Assembly (NCBI RefSeq): GCF_022271405.1
Contig: NZ_JAJNAL010000028.1
Coordinates: 1-64,000, forward strand
Origin: Rhodopseudomonas infernalis
GTDB taxonomy: Bacteria; Pseudomonadota; Alphaproteobacteria; Rhizobiales; Xanthobacteraceae
Direction of reading: 5' to 3'
Length of the DNA: 64,000 bases
In this document: in pieces, positions 55,680 through 63,310 of the stretch
How the letters are laid out: the number at the start of each line of letters is the position of its first letter
Numbering within the stretch: the stretch's first letter is position 1
Notes under the pieces: generated by a model
Database searches by the model: none
Seen by the model: the letters and a program-made list of their open reading frames with translations, nothing else
Told to the model about the DNA's origin: nothing
Position numbers and translations under genes: made by a program

Positions 55680-56207
55680 TCACAGCCGCTCGAACAACGT
55701 GTCCGGCGCAGCGGCCAGCACGTCGTCGGCAACGCGTCGCTTCAGCGCCGACAACTCGACGTTCTCTTCGTCGCTGCGAGCGCCGCCGCGGGCGATCAGT
55801 TCGAAGAACCGCTCCGGCACCACGCCGGCGCGTAGCGCGGCCCCGACGCTGCGATCACCTGCCGACAGCCGCCAGCTATAGGACATGTCGACGCCCGGAC
55901 ACAGCCGCGCATGTGGCAGCGCGCGGTCGACGGTGTAGACGCCTCGCGTCACCGCGCGGGTCACGAATTCGAACGCGTCGCGTACGCCGGGACCGGGATG
56001 TCCGCTGACCACGACGAGATCGGCGCGGCGTGGCGGTCGCTGCGGCGATAGCGCCGGCAGCATCAGCCGTAGCGCCTGAAACGTCACCGCCAGCATCGCC
56101 AGCGCGGCTTGCCCGTGATACGCGGCAACCGCGTCGTAGGCGATATGGATGAGATTCTCCTCGCCCTCCACGATGATCGTGGGGCGTGTGTCCGCAACTA
56201 TGTTCAT
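55680..56207 (-). CDS. FmdE-like protein
   Basis: 175 aa. The segments IHIAYDAVAAYHGQAALAML, DLVVVSGHPGPGVRDAFEFVTRAVTRGVYTVD and the C-terminal RAGVVPERFFELIARGG resemble the formylmethanofuran dehydrogenase subunit E fold, in which a similar core holds a metal or pterin site. The usual Cys of the HG-CPG motif is missing here (YHGQAALAM), so the site is altered; a CPGVDMSY Cys lies further on. FmdE-like proteins occur next to metal-uptake genes in other prokaryotes. It is the first gene of a three-gene leftward operon. The family call is tentative. Confidence 0.5.
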   Translation of the reverse strand: MNIVADTRPTIIVEGEENLIHIAYDAVAAYHGQAALAMLAVTFQALRLMLPALSPQRPPRRADLVVVSGHPGPGVRDAFEFVTRAVTRGVYTVDRALPHARLCPGVDMSYSWRLSAGDRSVGAALRAGVVPERFFELIARGGARSDEENVELSALKRRVADDVLAAAPDTLFERL

Positions 56208-56511
56208 ATGACGTGTACTTCACGGAGTGACGGAAGCGCGATGCCGACGGCAGCGACGCGATATCCTGGCTGCGTAACAGCAATGCCAGGCTGCAGCAAT
56301 TTCCGGAGCTCACGCAAAGCGTGCGGCGATCATTGCAGATCCGTGTAACGTCATGGTCTGACGTGTTTCTTCCCGAACTTTAGAATAGTCGCAAGATCGA
56401 GTGGCATTGCTCGGCAATGCTGGTCGCTCGGATCGGCGCGGCAACGCAAGACGCATGCCCGCACGAGTCGAGCCCCGATCGATCGTGCTTTCTCGCTGCG
56501 TCTCTCGCCGC
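56208..56511. other. Intergenic region before the FmdE-like operon
   Basis: About 300 bases. It should hold the promoter of the leftward FmdE-like operon and the 3' end region of the GMC gene. TTTAGAATAGTC at 56379 resembles half of an iron-control (Irr) element but lacks the second half. No gene is visible. Confidence 0.45.
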
Positions 56512-58131
56512 TTACTTCCCGTCCTCCACGATCATGCTCGCGCCTTTCTCGGCGATCATCGCGGTCGGGGTGTTGGTGTTGCCGGAGGTAATGGTCGGCA
56601 TGACCGAGGCGTCGACCACGCGCAGGCCTTCGAGGCCGTGCAGGCGCAGGCGTTCGTCGACCACGGCCATCGGGTCGCTGGCGAGGCCCATCTTGGCGGT
56701 GCCGACCGGGTGGAAGATCGTGGTGCCGATATCGCCGGCCGCCTTGGCGAGTGAAGCATCGTCGTCGCCGACTTTGGAGCCGGGTAGATATTCCTCGGGG
56801 TGATACTTCGCCAGGGACGCCTGCTTCATCAGCCGCCGGGTGACACGGATCGCGTCAGCGGCGACCTGGCGGTCGTCTTCGGTCTCGAGATAATGCGGCG
56901 CGATCGACGGCGCAGCGTCGAGCGCTGTCGATTTCAGTTTGATCTCGCCGCGCGAGGTCGGCCGCAGATTGCAGGCCGCGACGGTGATGGCGGAAAACCG
57001 ATGCAGCGGATCGCCGAACTTGTCGAGCGATAGCGGCTGCACGTGAAACTGGATGTTGGCGCGCTCCTGGTGCGGATCGGAGCGGGTGAAGATGCCGAGC
57101 TGCGACGGCGCCATGGTCAGCGGGCCGCGGCGGCGGAACGCGTAGTCGAGGCCCATCCAGGCGCGCCGCGGCAGCGAGTGATAGATGTCGTTGAGCGTGC
57201 GGCCGCCGCTGATCCGGTAGATCGCGCGCTGCTGCAGATGGTCCTGCAGATTACGGCCGACGCCGGGACGGTCCAGCACCGGCGCGATGCCGAGCGGCGC
57301 CAGCCATTCGGCCGGGCCGATGCCCGAGCGCTGCAGCACCTGCACCGAGCCGATCGAGCCGGCGCACAGTACCACCTCACGCCTCGCCCGTGCTTCCACT
57401 GCCACGCCGTTCTGCAAGAATCGCACGCCGACGGCGCGGCCGTTCTCGACCAGCACGCGATCGGTGAGGACATTCGTCTCCAGCCGCAAGTTTCGGCGAT
57501 GCAGAGCCGGCTTGAGGAAGCCGCGCGCCGACGACCAGCGCCGGCCGCGCTTCTGGTTGACGTGGAAATAGCCGACGCCCTCGTTGTCGCCGGTGTTGAA
57601 ATCGGCGCTGCGCGGGATGCCCATCTCGCCGGCCGCGCTCGCCACCGCGTCGAGGATCGGCCAGGACAGCCGCGCAGCCTCGATTCGCCAGCCGCCGCCG
57701 GCGCCGTGATGCTCGCTGTCGCCGAGGAAGTGGTCCTCCAGCCGGCGGAACGCCTGCCGCACGTCGTCCCAGCCCCAGCCGGACAGTCCGAGCTGGCGCC
57801 AGTGATCGTAATCGGCGGCCTGGCCGCGCATCGAGATCATCGCATTGATGGCCGACGAGCCGCCGATCACCTTGCCGCGCGGATAGGCCAGCGAGCGGCC
57901 GTTGAGGCCCGGCTCCGGATCGGTCTTGAACATCCAGTCCGAGCGCGGATTGCCGATCGCGAACAGATAGCCGACCGGGATGTGAAACCAGATCCAGTTG
58001 TCGCGGCCGCCGGCTTCCAGCAGCAGCACCCGGCAATTCGGGTCGGCCGACAGCCGATTGGCGACGATGCAGCCGGCGGTGCCCGCGCCGACCACGATAT
58101 AGTCGAATTCGCCCTCGATCTGCGCGGTCAT
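56512..58131 (-). CDS. GMC-family FAD oxidoreductase (choline-dehydrogenase-like)
   Basis: 539 aa from the ATG at 58131; an ATG 9 bases upstream leaves no room for a ribosome site. The N-terminal FAD motif is YIVVGAGTAGCIVANRLS, followed by LLLEAGG and the GMC signatures PRGKVIGGSSAINAMISMRG and GSIGSVQVLQRSGIGP. The catalytic His is in TTIFHPVGTAKMG and the second conserved residue in SGNTNTPTAMIAEKGA. It oxidises an alcohol with FAD; substrates range from choline to aliphatic alcohols and cannot be told from sequence. No betaine-aldehyde dehydrogenase lies nearby. Confidence 0.88.
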   Translation of the reverse strand: MTAQIEGEFDYIVVGAGTAGCIVANRLSADPNCRVLLLEAGGRDNWIWFHIPVGYLFAIGNPRSDWMFKTDPEPGLNGRSLAYPRGKVIGGSSAINAMISMRGQAADYDHWRQLGLSGWGWDDVRQAFRRLEDHFLGDSEHHGAGGGWRIEAARLSWPILDAVASAAGEMGIPRSADFNTGDNEGVGYFHVNQKRGRRWSSARGFLKPALHRRNLRLETNVLTDRVLVENGRAVGVRFLQNGVAVEARARREVVLCAGSIGSVQVLQRSGIGPAEWLAPLGIAPVLDRPGVGRNLQDHLQQRAIYRISGGRTLNDIYHSLPRRAWMGLDYAFRRRGPLTMAPSQLGIFTRSDPHQERANIQFHVQPLSLDKFGDPLHRFSAITVAACNLRPTSRGEIKLKSTALDAAPSIAPHYLETEDDRQVAADAIRVTRRLMKQASLAKYHPEEYLPGSKVGDDDASLAKAAGDIGTTIFHPVGTAKMGLASDPMAVVDERLRLHGLEGLRVVDASVMPTITSGNTNTPTAMIAEKGASMIVEDGK

Positions 58132-58276
58132 GCGTTCCATCCCACCCGGCTGCGTCCCATGACGTCGTGATTTTGCAGACGCTTAGACCGCTGCGACGAC
58201 GCTGTACAGTTGCTGCGAAGCGGCAGGGCGGCTAGCCTGCCATTTCGGTTCGTGAAATTTGGAGACTGTCAGCCTC

Positions 58277-59446
58277 ATGCCCGTGATCAACCGCGTCGCC
58301 GACCTGCAACCCGAGATCATGGCCTGGCGCCACGACATCCATCAGCATCCCGAGCTGATGTACGACGTCGACCGGACCGCGGCGTTCGTTGCCGAGCGGC
58401 TGCGCGAATTCGGTTGCGACGAGGTGGTCACCGGGCTGGGCCGCACCGGCGTGGTCGGCGTGATCCGCGGCCGCAAGCCGGCCTCGGGCGAGCTCAAGGT
58501 GATCGGGCTGCGCGCCGATATGGACGCGCTGCCGATCGAGGAGGCGACAGATCTTCCTTACGCCTCCAAGGTGCCCGGCAAGATGCACGCCTGCGGCCAT
58601 GACGGCCACACCGCCATGCTGCTCGGCGCCGCGCGCTATCTCGCCGAGACCCGTAACTTCGCCGGCGATGTGGTGGTGATCTTCCAGCCGGCCGAGGAGG
58701 GCGGCGCCGGCGCCGCCGCGATGATCAAGGACGGCCTGATGGACCGCTTCGGCATCGAGCAGGTCTACGGCATGCACAACGGCCCCGGCATCCCGGTCGG
58801 CGCCTTCGCGATCAGCCCCGGGCCGATCATGGCCTCGACCGATTCGGTCGACATCCGCATCGAGGGCGTCGGCGGCCACGCCGCCCGGCCGCATATGTGC
58901 ATCGACTCGGTGCTGGTCGGCGCGCAGCTGATCAACGCGCTGCAGTCGATCGTGTCGCGCACCGTCGACCCGCTGGAGGCCGCCGTGGTGTCGATCTGCG
59001 AATTCCACGCCGGCAACGCCCGCAACGTCATTCCGCAGGTCGCCGAGCTGAAGGGCACCGTGCGGACGCTGACGGCCGAGGTTCGCGATCTCGTCGAGAA
59101 GCGCATCCACGAGGTCGCGGCCGGCGTGGCGCAATCGACCGGCGCCAAGATCACCGTCGACTACGAGCGCGGCTATCCGGTGGTGGTCAATCACGCCGAG
59201 CAGACGGAGGTGGCGCAGCGCATCGCCCGCGACATCGCCGGCGACGCCAACGTGGTGTCGATGCCGCCGCTGATGGGCGCCGAGGACTTCGCCTATATGC
59301 TGGAAGCACGCCCGGGCGCCTTCATCTTCATCGGCAACGGCGACAGCGCCGGGCTTCATCACCCGGCCTATAACTTCAACGACGATGCCATCGTGTACGG
59401 CACGTCGTACTGGATCAAGCTGGTCGAGACCCAGCTCGCGGCCTGA
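58277..59446 (+). CDS. M20D-family amidohydrolase
   Basis: 389 aa from the ATG at 58277; GGAG lies 12 bases upstream. A metal-dependent aminoacylase/carboxypeptidase of the HipO/AmhX type. Metal-site motifs are ACGHDGHTAML (about residues 95-105), QPAEEGGAGA (near 133), YGMHNGPG (near 157) and the late GAEDFAYMLEARPG. The dimerisation/lid domain is inserted from about 180 to 290. Probable substrates are N-acyl amino acids, hippurate or similar. It is divergent from the GMC gene and has no partner genes that narrow its role. Confidence 0.9.
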   Translation: MPVINRVADLQPEIMAWRHDIHQHPELMYDVDRTAAFVAERLREFGCDEVVTGLGRTGVVGVIRGRKPASGELKVIGLRADMDALPIEEATDLPYASKVPGKMHACGHDGHTAMLLGAARYLAETRNFAGDVVVIFQPAEEGGAGAAAMIKDGLMDRFGIEQVYGMHNGPGIPVGAFAISPGPIMASTDSVDIRIEGVGGHAARPHMCIDSVLVGAQLINALQSIVSRTVDPLEAAVVSICEFHAGNARNVIPQVAELKGTVRTLTAEVRDLVEKRIHEVAAGVAQSTGAKITVDYERGYPVVVNHAEQTEVAQRIARDIAGDANVVSMPPLMGAEDFAYMLEARPGAFIFIGNGDSAGLHHPAYNFNDDAIVYGTSYWIKLVETQLAA

Positions 59447-59523
59447 GCCGCGGGCGAGCCCGGATCAGATGATCGGCCGCCACGCTTCGCGCAGCCGCGC
59501 CCTGTCGGCTGCGCGAAGATACA

Positions 59524-59548
59524 GGAACTATCGCTCCGAAGTTGCGTT
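59524..59548 (+). promoter_or_regulatory. EcfG-type promoter for the YciE/YciF-like gene
   Basis: GGAAC, 16 bases, CGTT: an exact match to the alphaproteobacterial general-stress sigma factor consensus. The -10 element ends 45 bases before the ATG at 59594, a normal distance. The gene is of a family known for stress control. Confidence 0.82.
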
Positions 59549-59593
59549 GGGCGCTCGTCAGAGACGACCCCCCATCACCAACCGGAGACGACA

Positions 59594-60094
59594 ATGGCCG
59601 CTGCCAAGGACAAGACCCTCAACGACCTCTTCCTCGATACGCTCAAGGATATCTACTACGCCGAGAAGCAGATCCTGAAGGCGCTGCCGAAGATGGCGAA
59701 GGCCGCCACCTCGGACAAGCTGCGCGCCGCGTTCGAGAAGCACGAAGGCGAGACCGAGGGTCAGATCGATCGTCTGGAGCAGATCTTCGAACTCCTCGAC
59801 AAGCCGGCGCGCGGCAAGACCTGTGACGCGATCATGGGGATCCTTGAAGAGGGCAAGGAGATCATGAGCGAGTACAAGGGGACCGAGGCGCTCGACGCCG
59901 GGCTGCTCGCCGCGGCCCAGGCTGTGGAGCACTACGAGATCTCGCGCTACGGCACGCTGAAGACCTGGGCCGGCCTGCTCGGCATGAAGGACGCCGTCAA
60001 ACTGCTCGACCAGACCCTGCAGCAGGAAAAGACCACCGACGGCAACCTCAGCAAGCTGGCGGAGAGCGAAATCAACTACGAAGCCGCGGCGTAA
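59594..60094 (+). CDS. YciE/YciF-type ferritin-like stress protein (DUF892)
   Basis: 166 aa, all-helical. The family opening TLNDLFLDTLKDIYYAEKQILKALPKM is clear. Di-iron ligand candidates are Glu24 and Glu/His in FEKHEGETEGQIDRLEQIF, plus Glu and His in AAAQAVEHYEISRYGTLKTWA and Glu in LLDQTLQQEKTTDGNLSKL. The GGAG ribosome site is 8 bases before the ATG. These cytoplasmic proteins accumulate in stress and stationary phase, and their exact job is unsettled. The exact EcfG promoter fits that role. Confidence 0.9.
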   Translation: MAAAKDKTLNDLFLDTLKDIYYAEKQILKALPKMAKAATSDKLRAAFEKHEGETEGQIDRLEQIFELLDKPARGKTCDAIMGILEEGKEIMSEYKGTEALDAGLLAAAQAVEHYEISRYGTLKTWAGLLGMKDAVKLLDQTLQQEKTTDGNLSKLAESEINYEAAA

Positions 60095-60163
60095 CGTCGA
60101 AGCGTCATCCTATGGGGCCGGCCCGCCGTGCCACGGCGCGGCGAGCCGCGATCCCAAAGCCTC

Positions 60164-60277
60164 CGTCATTGCGAGGAGCGAAGCGACGAAGCAATCCAGC
60201 TCCGTGCTCGGCGCTGGATTGCTTCGCGAGCCTGTACCAGGACGGCGCGATGCGCCGATCGGGTGCTAGCAATGACG
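60164..60277. repeat. Family-A palindromic repeat after the YciE/YciF-like gene
   Basis: Begins CGTCATTGCGAGGAGCGAAG and ends GCTAGCAATGACG, with inner arms GAAGCAATCCAGC and GCTGGATTGCTTC. It is related to the copies at 4145 and 5951. The right arm carries extra sequence (about 40 bases) compared with the 5951 copy. Confidence 0.82.
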
Positions 60278-60306
60278 AACGGGGTTATCGCCCAATGCCA
60301 CGAATG

Positions 60307-60398
60307 CCGTCATGGCCGGGCTTGTCCCGGCCATCCACGCCTTTACTGGATTTCCGTCGGCAAGGCGTGGATGCCCGGCACAAGGCCGGGCATGACGG
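60307..60398. repeat. Family-C palindromic repeat
   Basis: Begins CCGTCATGGCCGGGCTTGTC and ends CAAGGCCGGGCATGACGG, with inner arms ATCCACGCCTT and AAGGCGTGGAT. Each arm contains a small hairpin of its own. Together with the family-A element it fills most of the 349 bases between the YciE/YciF-like gene and the first binding protein gene. A short GACGTGG/CCACGTC hairpin (60406-60424) follows, next to the binding protein stop. Confidence 0.85.
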
Positions 60399-60443
60399 AG
60401 TGTGAGACGTGGGCTCTCCACGTCCACTTCAGTGGTGCAACTA

Positions 60444-61673
60444 CTATCCTCCGACGTCGCCGCTGATGACGTCGCCGAACAGCTCCCACTTCTCACCCTT
60501 GAACCGCATCAGCTGCAACTGGCTGATCGGCGCGAAGTCGGTCGCCGAGGTGTTGATGGTGATGCCGGGCAGCAGCACTTCGGTGCGGAAGTCTTTCAGG
60601 CTCGCGGCCTGCTTCATGACGTTCTCGCGGGTCAGGTTGTCGCCGCACCGCTTCAGCACTTCGACCAGCGTCTGCGCCACGCCGTAGCCGACGATGGTGC
60701 CGCCGTCGAGCTTGTTGCCGTCCGGAAAGTCCTTGTCCATGAAGGCGAGAAACTCCTTCATGCCGGCATCGTTCTTCCACTGATCGTCGCTGACGTCCTT
60801 CACATACGCCGCGGAGATCACGCCCTGCGCGGCTTCGTAGCCTGCCGGCTTGATCACGCTGCCGACCGAGGCCGACACGTTGTTGAGGAAGTGCACCGGC
60901 TTCCAGCCGATCTCGGCGTTCTTCTTGATCGCCTGGGCGGCGAATTTCGGCGTGGTGATGTTGATGAAGACATCGGCGCCGCTCGCCTTCAGCTTGACGA
61001 GGTGGTTGTCGATCGTCGGTGAGGAGACCTCATAGCTCTCCTTCATCACGATCATCGACTTGGCCTTGTCGCCGAGCCCGTCCTCGAGGCCCTTGAGATA
61101 GTCCTTGCCGTAGTCGTCGTTCTGATACAGCACGCCGATCTTGGCGTTCGGCATCTCCTTTAGAATGTATTTGGCGTAGATCTGGGTCTCGCTCTGGTAG
61201 TTGGGCTGCCAGCCCATCGTCCACGGGAAGTCCTTCGGATCGTTCCATTTGGTCGCGCCGGTGGCGACGAACAGCTGCGGCACCTTCTTGGCGTTCATGT
61301 ATTTGTGGATCGCCGAGTTCGGCGGCGTGCCGAGCGAGTTGAAGATCAGCAGCACCTCGTCGCTCTCGACCAGTTTGCGGGCCTGTTCGACGGTCTTCGG
61401 CGGCGAATAGGCGTCGTCGTAGCTGATGAAGTTGATCTTGCGGCCGTTGATGCCGCCGGCATCGTTGATCCTCTTGAAGTACGCAGCTTCGGTGCGGCCG
61501 ATCACCCCGTAGGCGGAGGCGGGGCCGCTGTAGGGCATGATGTTGCCGATCTTGATCTCGGTGTCGCTGGCACCCGGATCGTACTTCTTCTGCGCCATGG
61601 CGCTGCTCGACGCCGCGAGCGTGAAGGCAAGCACGGCCGAGAGGGCAGCCGCGCGCGTGCGGAGTGAAGGCAT
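60444..61673 (-). CDS. Leu/Ile/Val-type ABC binding protein, copy 1
   Basis: 409 aa from the ATG at 61673 (GGGAG 7 bases upstream). The signal peptide ends at SSAMA-QKKYD. A two-lobed periplasmic binding protein of the LivJ/amide-urea class: DTEIKIGNIMPYSGPASAYGVIGR, GRKINFISYDDAYSPPKTVEQARKLVE, and GVLYQNDDYGKDYLKGLEDGL. In R. palustris this family includes proteins that bind aromatic and fatty acids as well as amino acids, so the ligand is open. No permease or ATPase gene is nearby. It is closely related to the next two genes, roughly 70 percent by eye. Confidence 0.9.
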   Translation of the reverse strand: MPSLRTRAAALSAVLAFTLAASSSAMAQKKYDPGASDTEIKIGNIMPYSGPASAYGVIGRTEAAYFKRINDAGGINGRKINFISYDDAYSPPKTVEQARKLVESDEVLLIFNSLGTPPNSAIHKYMNAKKVPQLFVATGATKWNDPKDFPWTMGWQPNYQSETQIYAKYILKEMPNAKIGVLYQNDDYGKDYLKGLEDGLGDKAKSMIVMKESYEVSSPTIDNHLVKLKASGADVFINITTPKFAAQAIKKNAEIGWKPVHFLNNVSASVGSVIKPAGYEAAQGVISAAYVKDVSDDQWKNDAGMKEFLAFMDKDFPDGNKLDGGTIVGYGVAQTLVEVLKRCGDNLTRENVMKQAASLKDFRTEVLLPGITINTSATDFAPISQLQLMRFKGEKWELFGDVISGDVGG

Positions 61674-61779
61674 TGTCTGACTCCCTTTTCTTGATACGTT
61701 GATTGTGTGTTGTTGTTGTTCGGGCTCTTGGCGGCCCTGCCGGAGCATACAACACGTTTCCCGCCGGACCAGCAACAAA

Positions 61780-61807
61780 AAGCCCCTGCGACATGTCGCA
61801 GAGGCTT
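61780..61807 (-). terminator. Intrinsic terminator after binding protein copy 2
   Basis: A 28-base hairpin built from AAGCC...GGCTT with TGCGACA/TGTCGCA inside, followed on the minus strand by TTTTTGTTG. It lies 94 bases past the stop at 61901. Confidence 0.88.
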
Positions 61808-61900
61808 GTTGCAGTGCGGAGTAACAGTGGCTGTTAGTAAAAGTCCGAGGCGCGTTTTCGCATAGCTCGCGACGGCGGATGCGCCTCGGTCATTGCGGCG

Positions 61901-63127
61901 CTAGCCGCCGGTTTCGGCGCTGATGATGTCGCCGAACATCTCCCACTTACCCTTGGTAAACCGCATCATCTGCAGTTGCTCGATCGGCGCGAAGTCGGTC
62001 GCGGAGGTGTTGATCTTGATGCCCGGCAGCAGGGTGTCGGCGGCGAAATCCTTGATGCCGGCGGCCTGCTTCATGACGTTGGCGCGGGTCAGATCGTTGC
62101 CGGACTGCTTGAGAACCTGCACCATGGTTTGCGCTGCAGTATAGCCGTACACAAGATTGGTGTCGGAGATATTGGCGCCGGGCATGTACTTTTCGAGAAA
62201 GGCCTTGAATTTCTTCATGCCCTCGTCGTTGTCCCACTGCGCGTCCGACGCGTCCTTGAGATAGCCGGCGGACAGGACGCCTTCCGAGGCGTCGAGCCCG
62301 GCGGGCTTCATCACCGCGCCGATCGAAATCGACACGTCGGTCATCAGATGCATCGGCTTCCAGTTGAGCTCGGCGATCTTCTTGATCGCCTGGGCGGCGA
62401 ATTTCGGCGTCGAAATGTTGACGAAGACGTCGGCGCCGGTGTCCTTCAGCTTGACGATATGGGCGTCGATCGACGGCTCGGAGGTCTCGTAGCTCTCTTC
62501 GGCGATGATCAGCTTGGAGTTGGCGCCGAGCACGTCCTTGAGGCCGAGCAGATAGTCCTTGCCGAAATCGTCATTGGCGTAGAACACACCGATCTTGGCG
62601 TTCGGCTTCTCCTTCAGGATGTATTTGGCGAAGATCCGGGCCTCGACGCGGTAGCTCGGCTGGAAGCCCATCGTCCAGGGGAAATCCTTCGGGTCGTTCC
62701 ACTTGCTCGCGCCGCTTGCCACGAACAGCTGCGGCACCTTCTTGGCGTTGTGATACTTCTGCACCGCGGTCTGGGTCGGCGTGCCGAGCGCGTTGAACAC
62801 CAGGAAGACTTCGTCGCTCTCGATCAGCTTGCGCACCTGCTCGACCGTCTTGGGAGGCGAGTAGGCGTCGTCATAGCTGATGAAATTGATCTTGCGGCCG
62901 TTGATGCCGCCCTGATCGTTGATCATCCGGAAATAGGCTTCTTCGGCCTTGCCGATGACGCCGTAGGCCGACGCCGGGCCGCTATAGGCTTCGACATTGC
63001 CGATCTTGATCTCGGTGTCGGTCACGCCCGGGTCGTACTTCTTCTGGGCGAGGGCGGCGTTGCTGCTCACCGCGAAGAACAGGGCAGCGGCCGAAAGCGC
63101 CGCGAGTTTTGAACGCGAAAAGGACAT
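61901..63127 (-). CDS. Leu/Ile/Val-type ABC binding protein, copy 2
   Basis: 408 aa from the ATG at 63127 (AGGAGA about 8 bases upstream). The signal peptide ends at NAALA-QKKYD. Same fold and motifs as its neighbours (DTEIKIGNVEAYSGPASAYGVIGK, SYDDAYSPPKTVEQVRKLIE, YANDDFGKDYLLGLKDVLG). Differences from copy 1 cluster in the likely ligand region (for example NALGTPTQTAVQKYHN against NSLGTPPNSAIHKYMN), which suggests different ligands. It has its own terminator, so the copies may be expressed separately. Confidence 0.9.
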   Translation of the reverse strand: MSFSRSKLAALSAAALFFAVSSNAALAQKKYDPGVTDTEIKIGNVEAYSGPASAYGVIGKAEEAYFRMINDQGGINGRKINFISYDDAYSPPKTVEQVRKLIESDEVFLVFNALGTPTQTAVQKYHNAKKVPQLFVASGASKWNDPKDFPWTMGFQPSYRVEARIFAKYILKEKPNAKIGVFYANDDFGKDYLLGLKDVLGANSKLIIAEESYETSEPSIDAHIVKLKDTGADVFVNISTPKFAAQAIKKIAELNWKPMHLMTDVSISIGAVMKPAGLDASEGVLSAGYLKDASDAQWDNDEGMKKFKAFLEKYMPGANISDTNLVYGYTAAQTMVQVLKQSGNDLTRANVMKQAAGIKDFAADTLLPGIKINTSATDFAPIEQLQMMRFTKGKWEMFGDIISAETGG

Positions 63128-63220
63128 TAGGGATCGTCTCCTGGGCCTGGTATCGCCGCCTCGTTGCTCGGGCGGCGTAGCGCGGATTGAAACCTGTTTG
63201 TCCAGGCGCGGCAACAAATA

Positions 63221-63247
63221 ACCCCCGGCGATGCGATCGCCGGGGGT
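63221..63247 (-). terminator. Intrinsic terminator after binding protein copy 3
   Basis: A perfect 12-base stem (ACCCCCGGCGAT with ATCGCCGGGGGT) around GCG, followed on the minus strand by TATTTGTTG. It lies 63 bases past the stop at 63311. Confidence 0.9.
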
Positions 63248-63310
63248 GATAATTTGAGCGCTTGGAGCGAGTTGTGTCGAGACGCTATGCGTCTGGCGCG
63301 GTGCTCGCGC

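Noticed and set aside
56379-56390. TTTAGAATAGTC as an Irr (iron control) element before the FmdE-like operon
   Set aside because: Only one half of the expected inverted repeat is present and it lies about 170 bases from the start codon.
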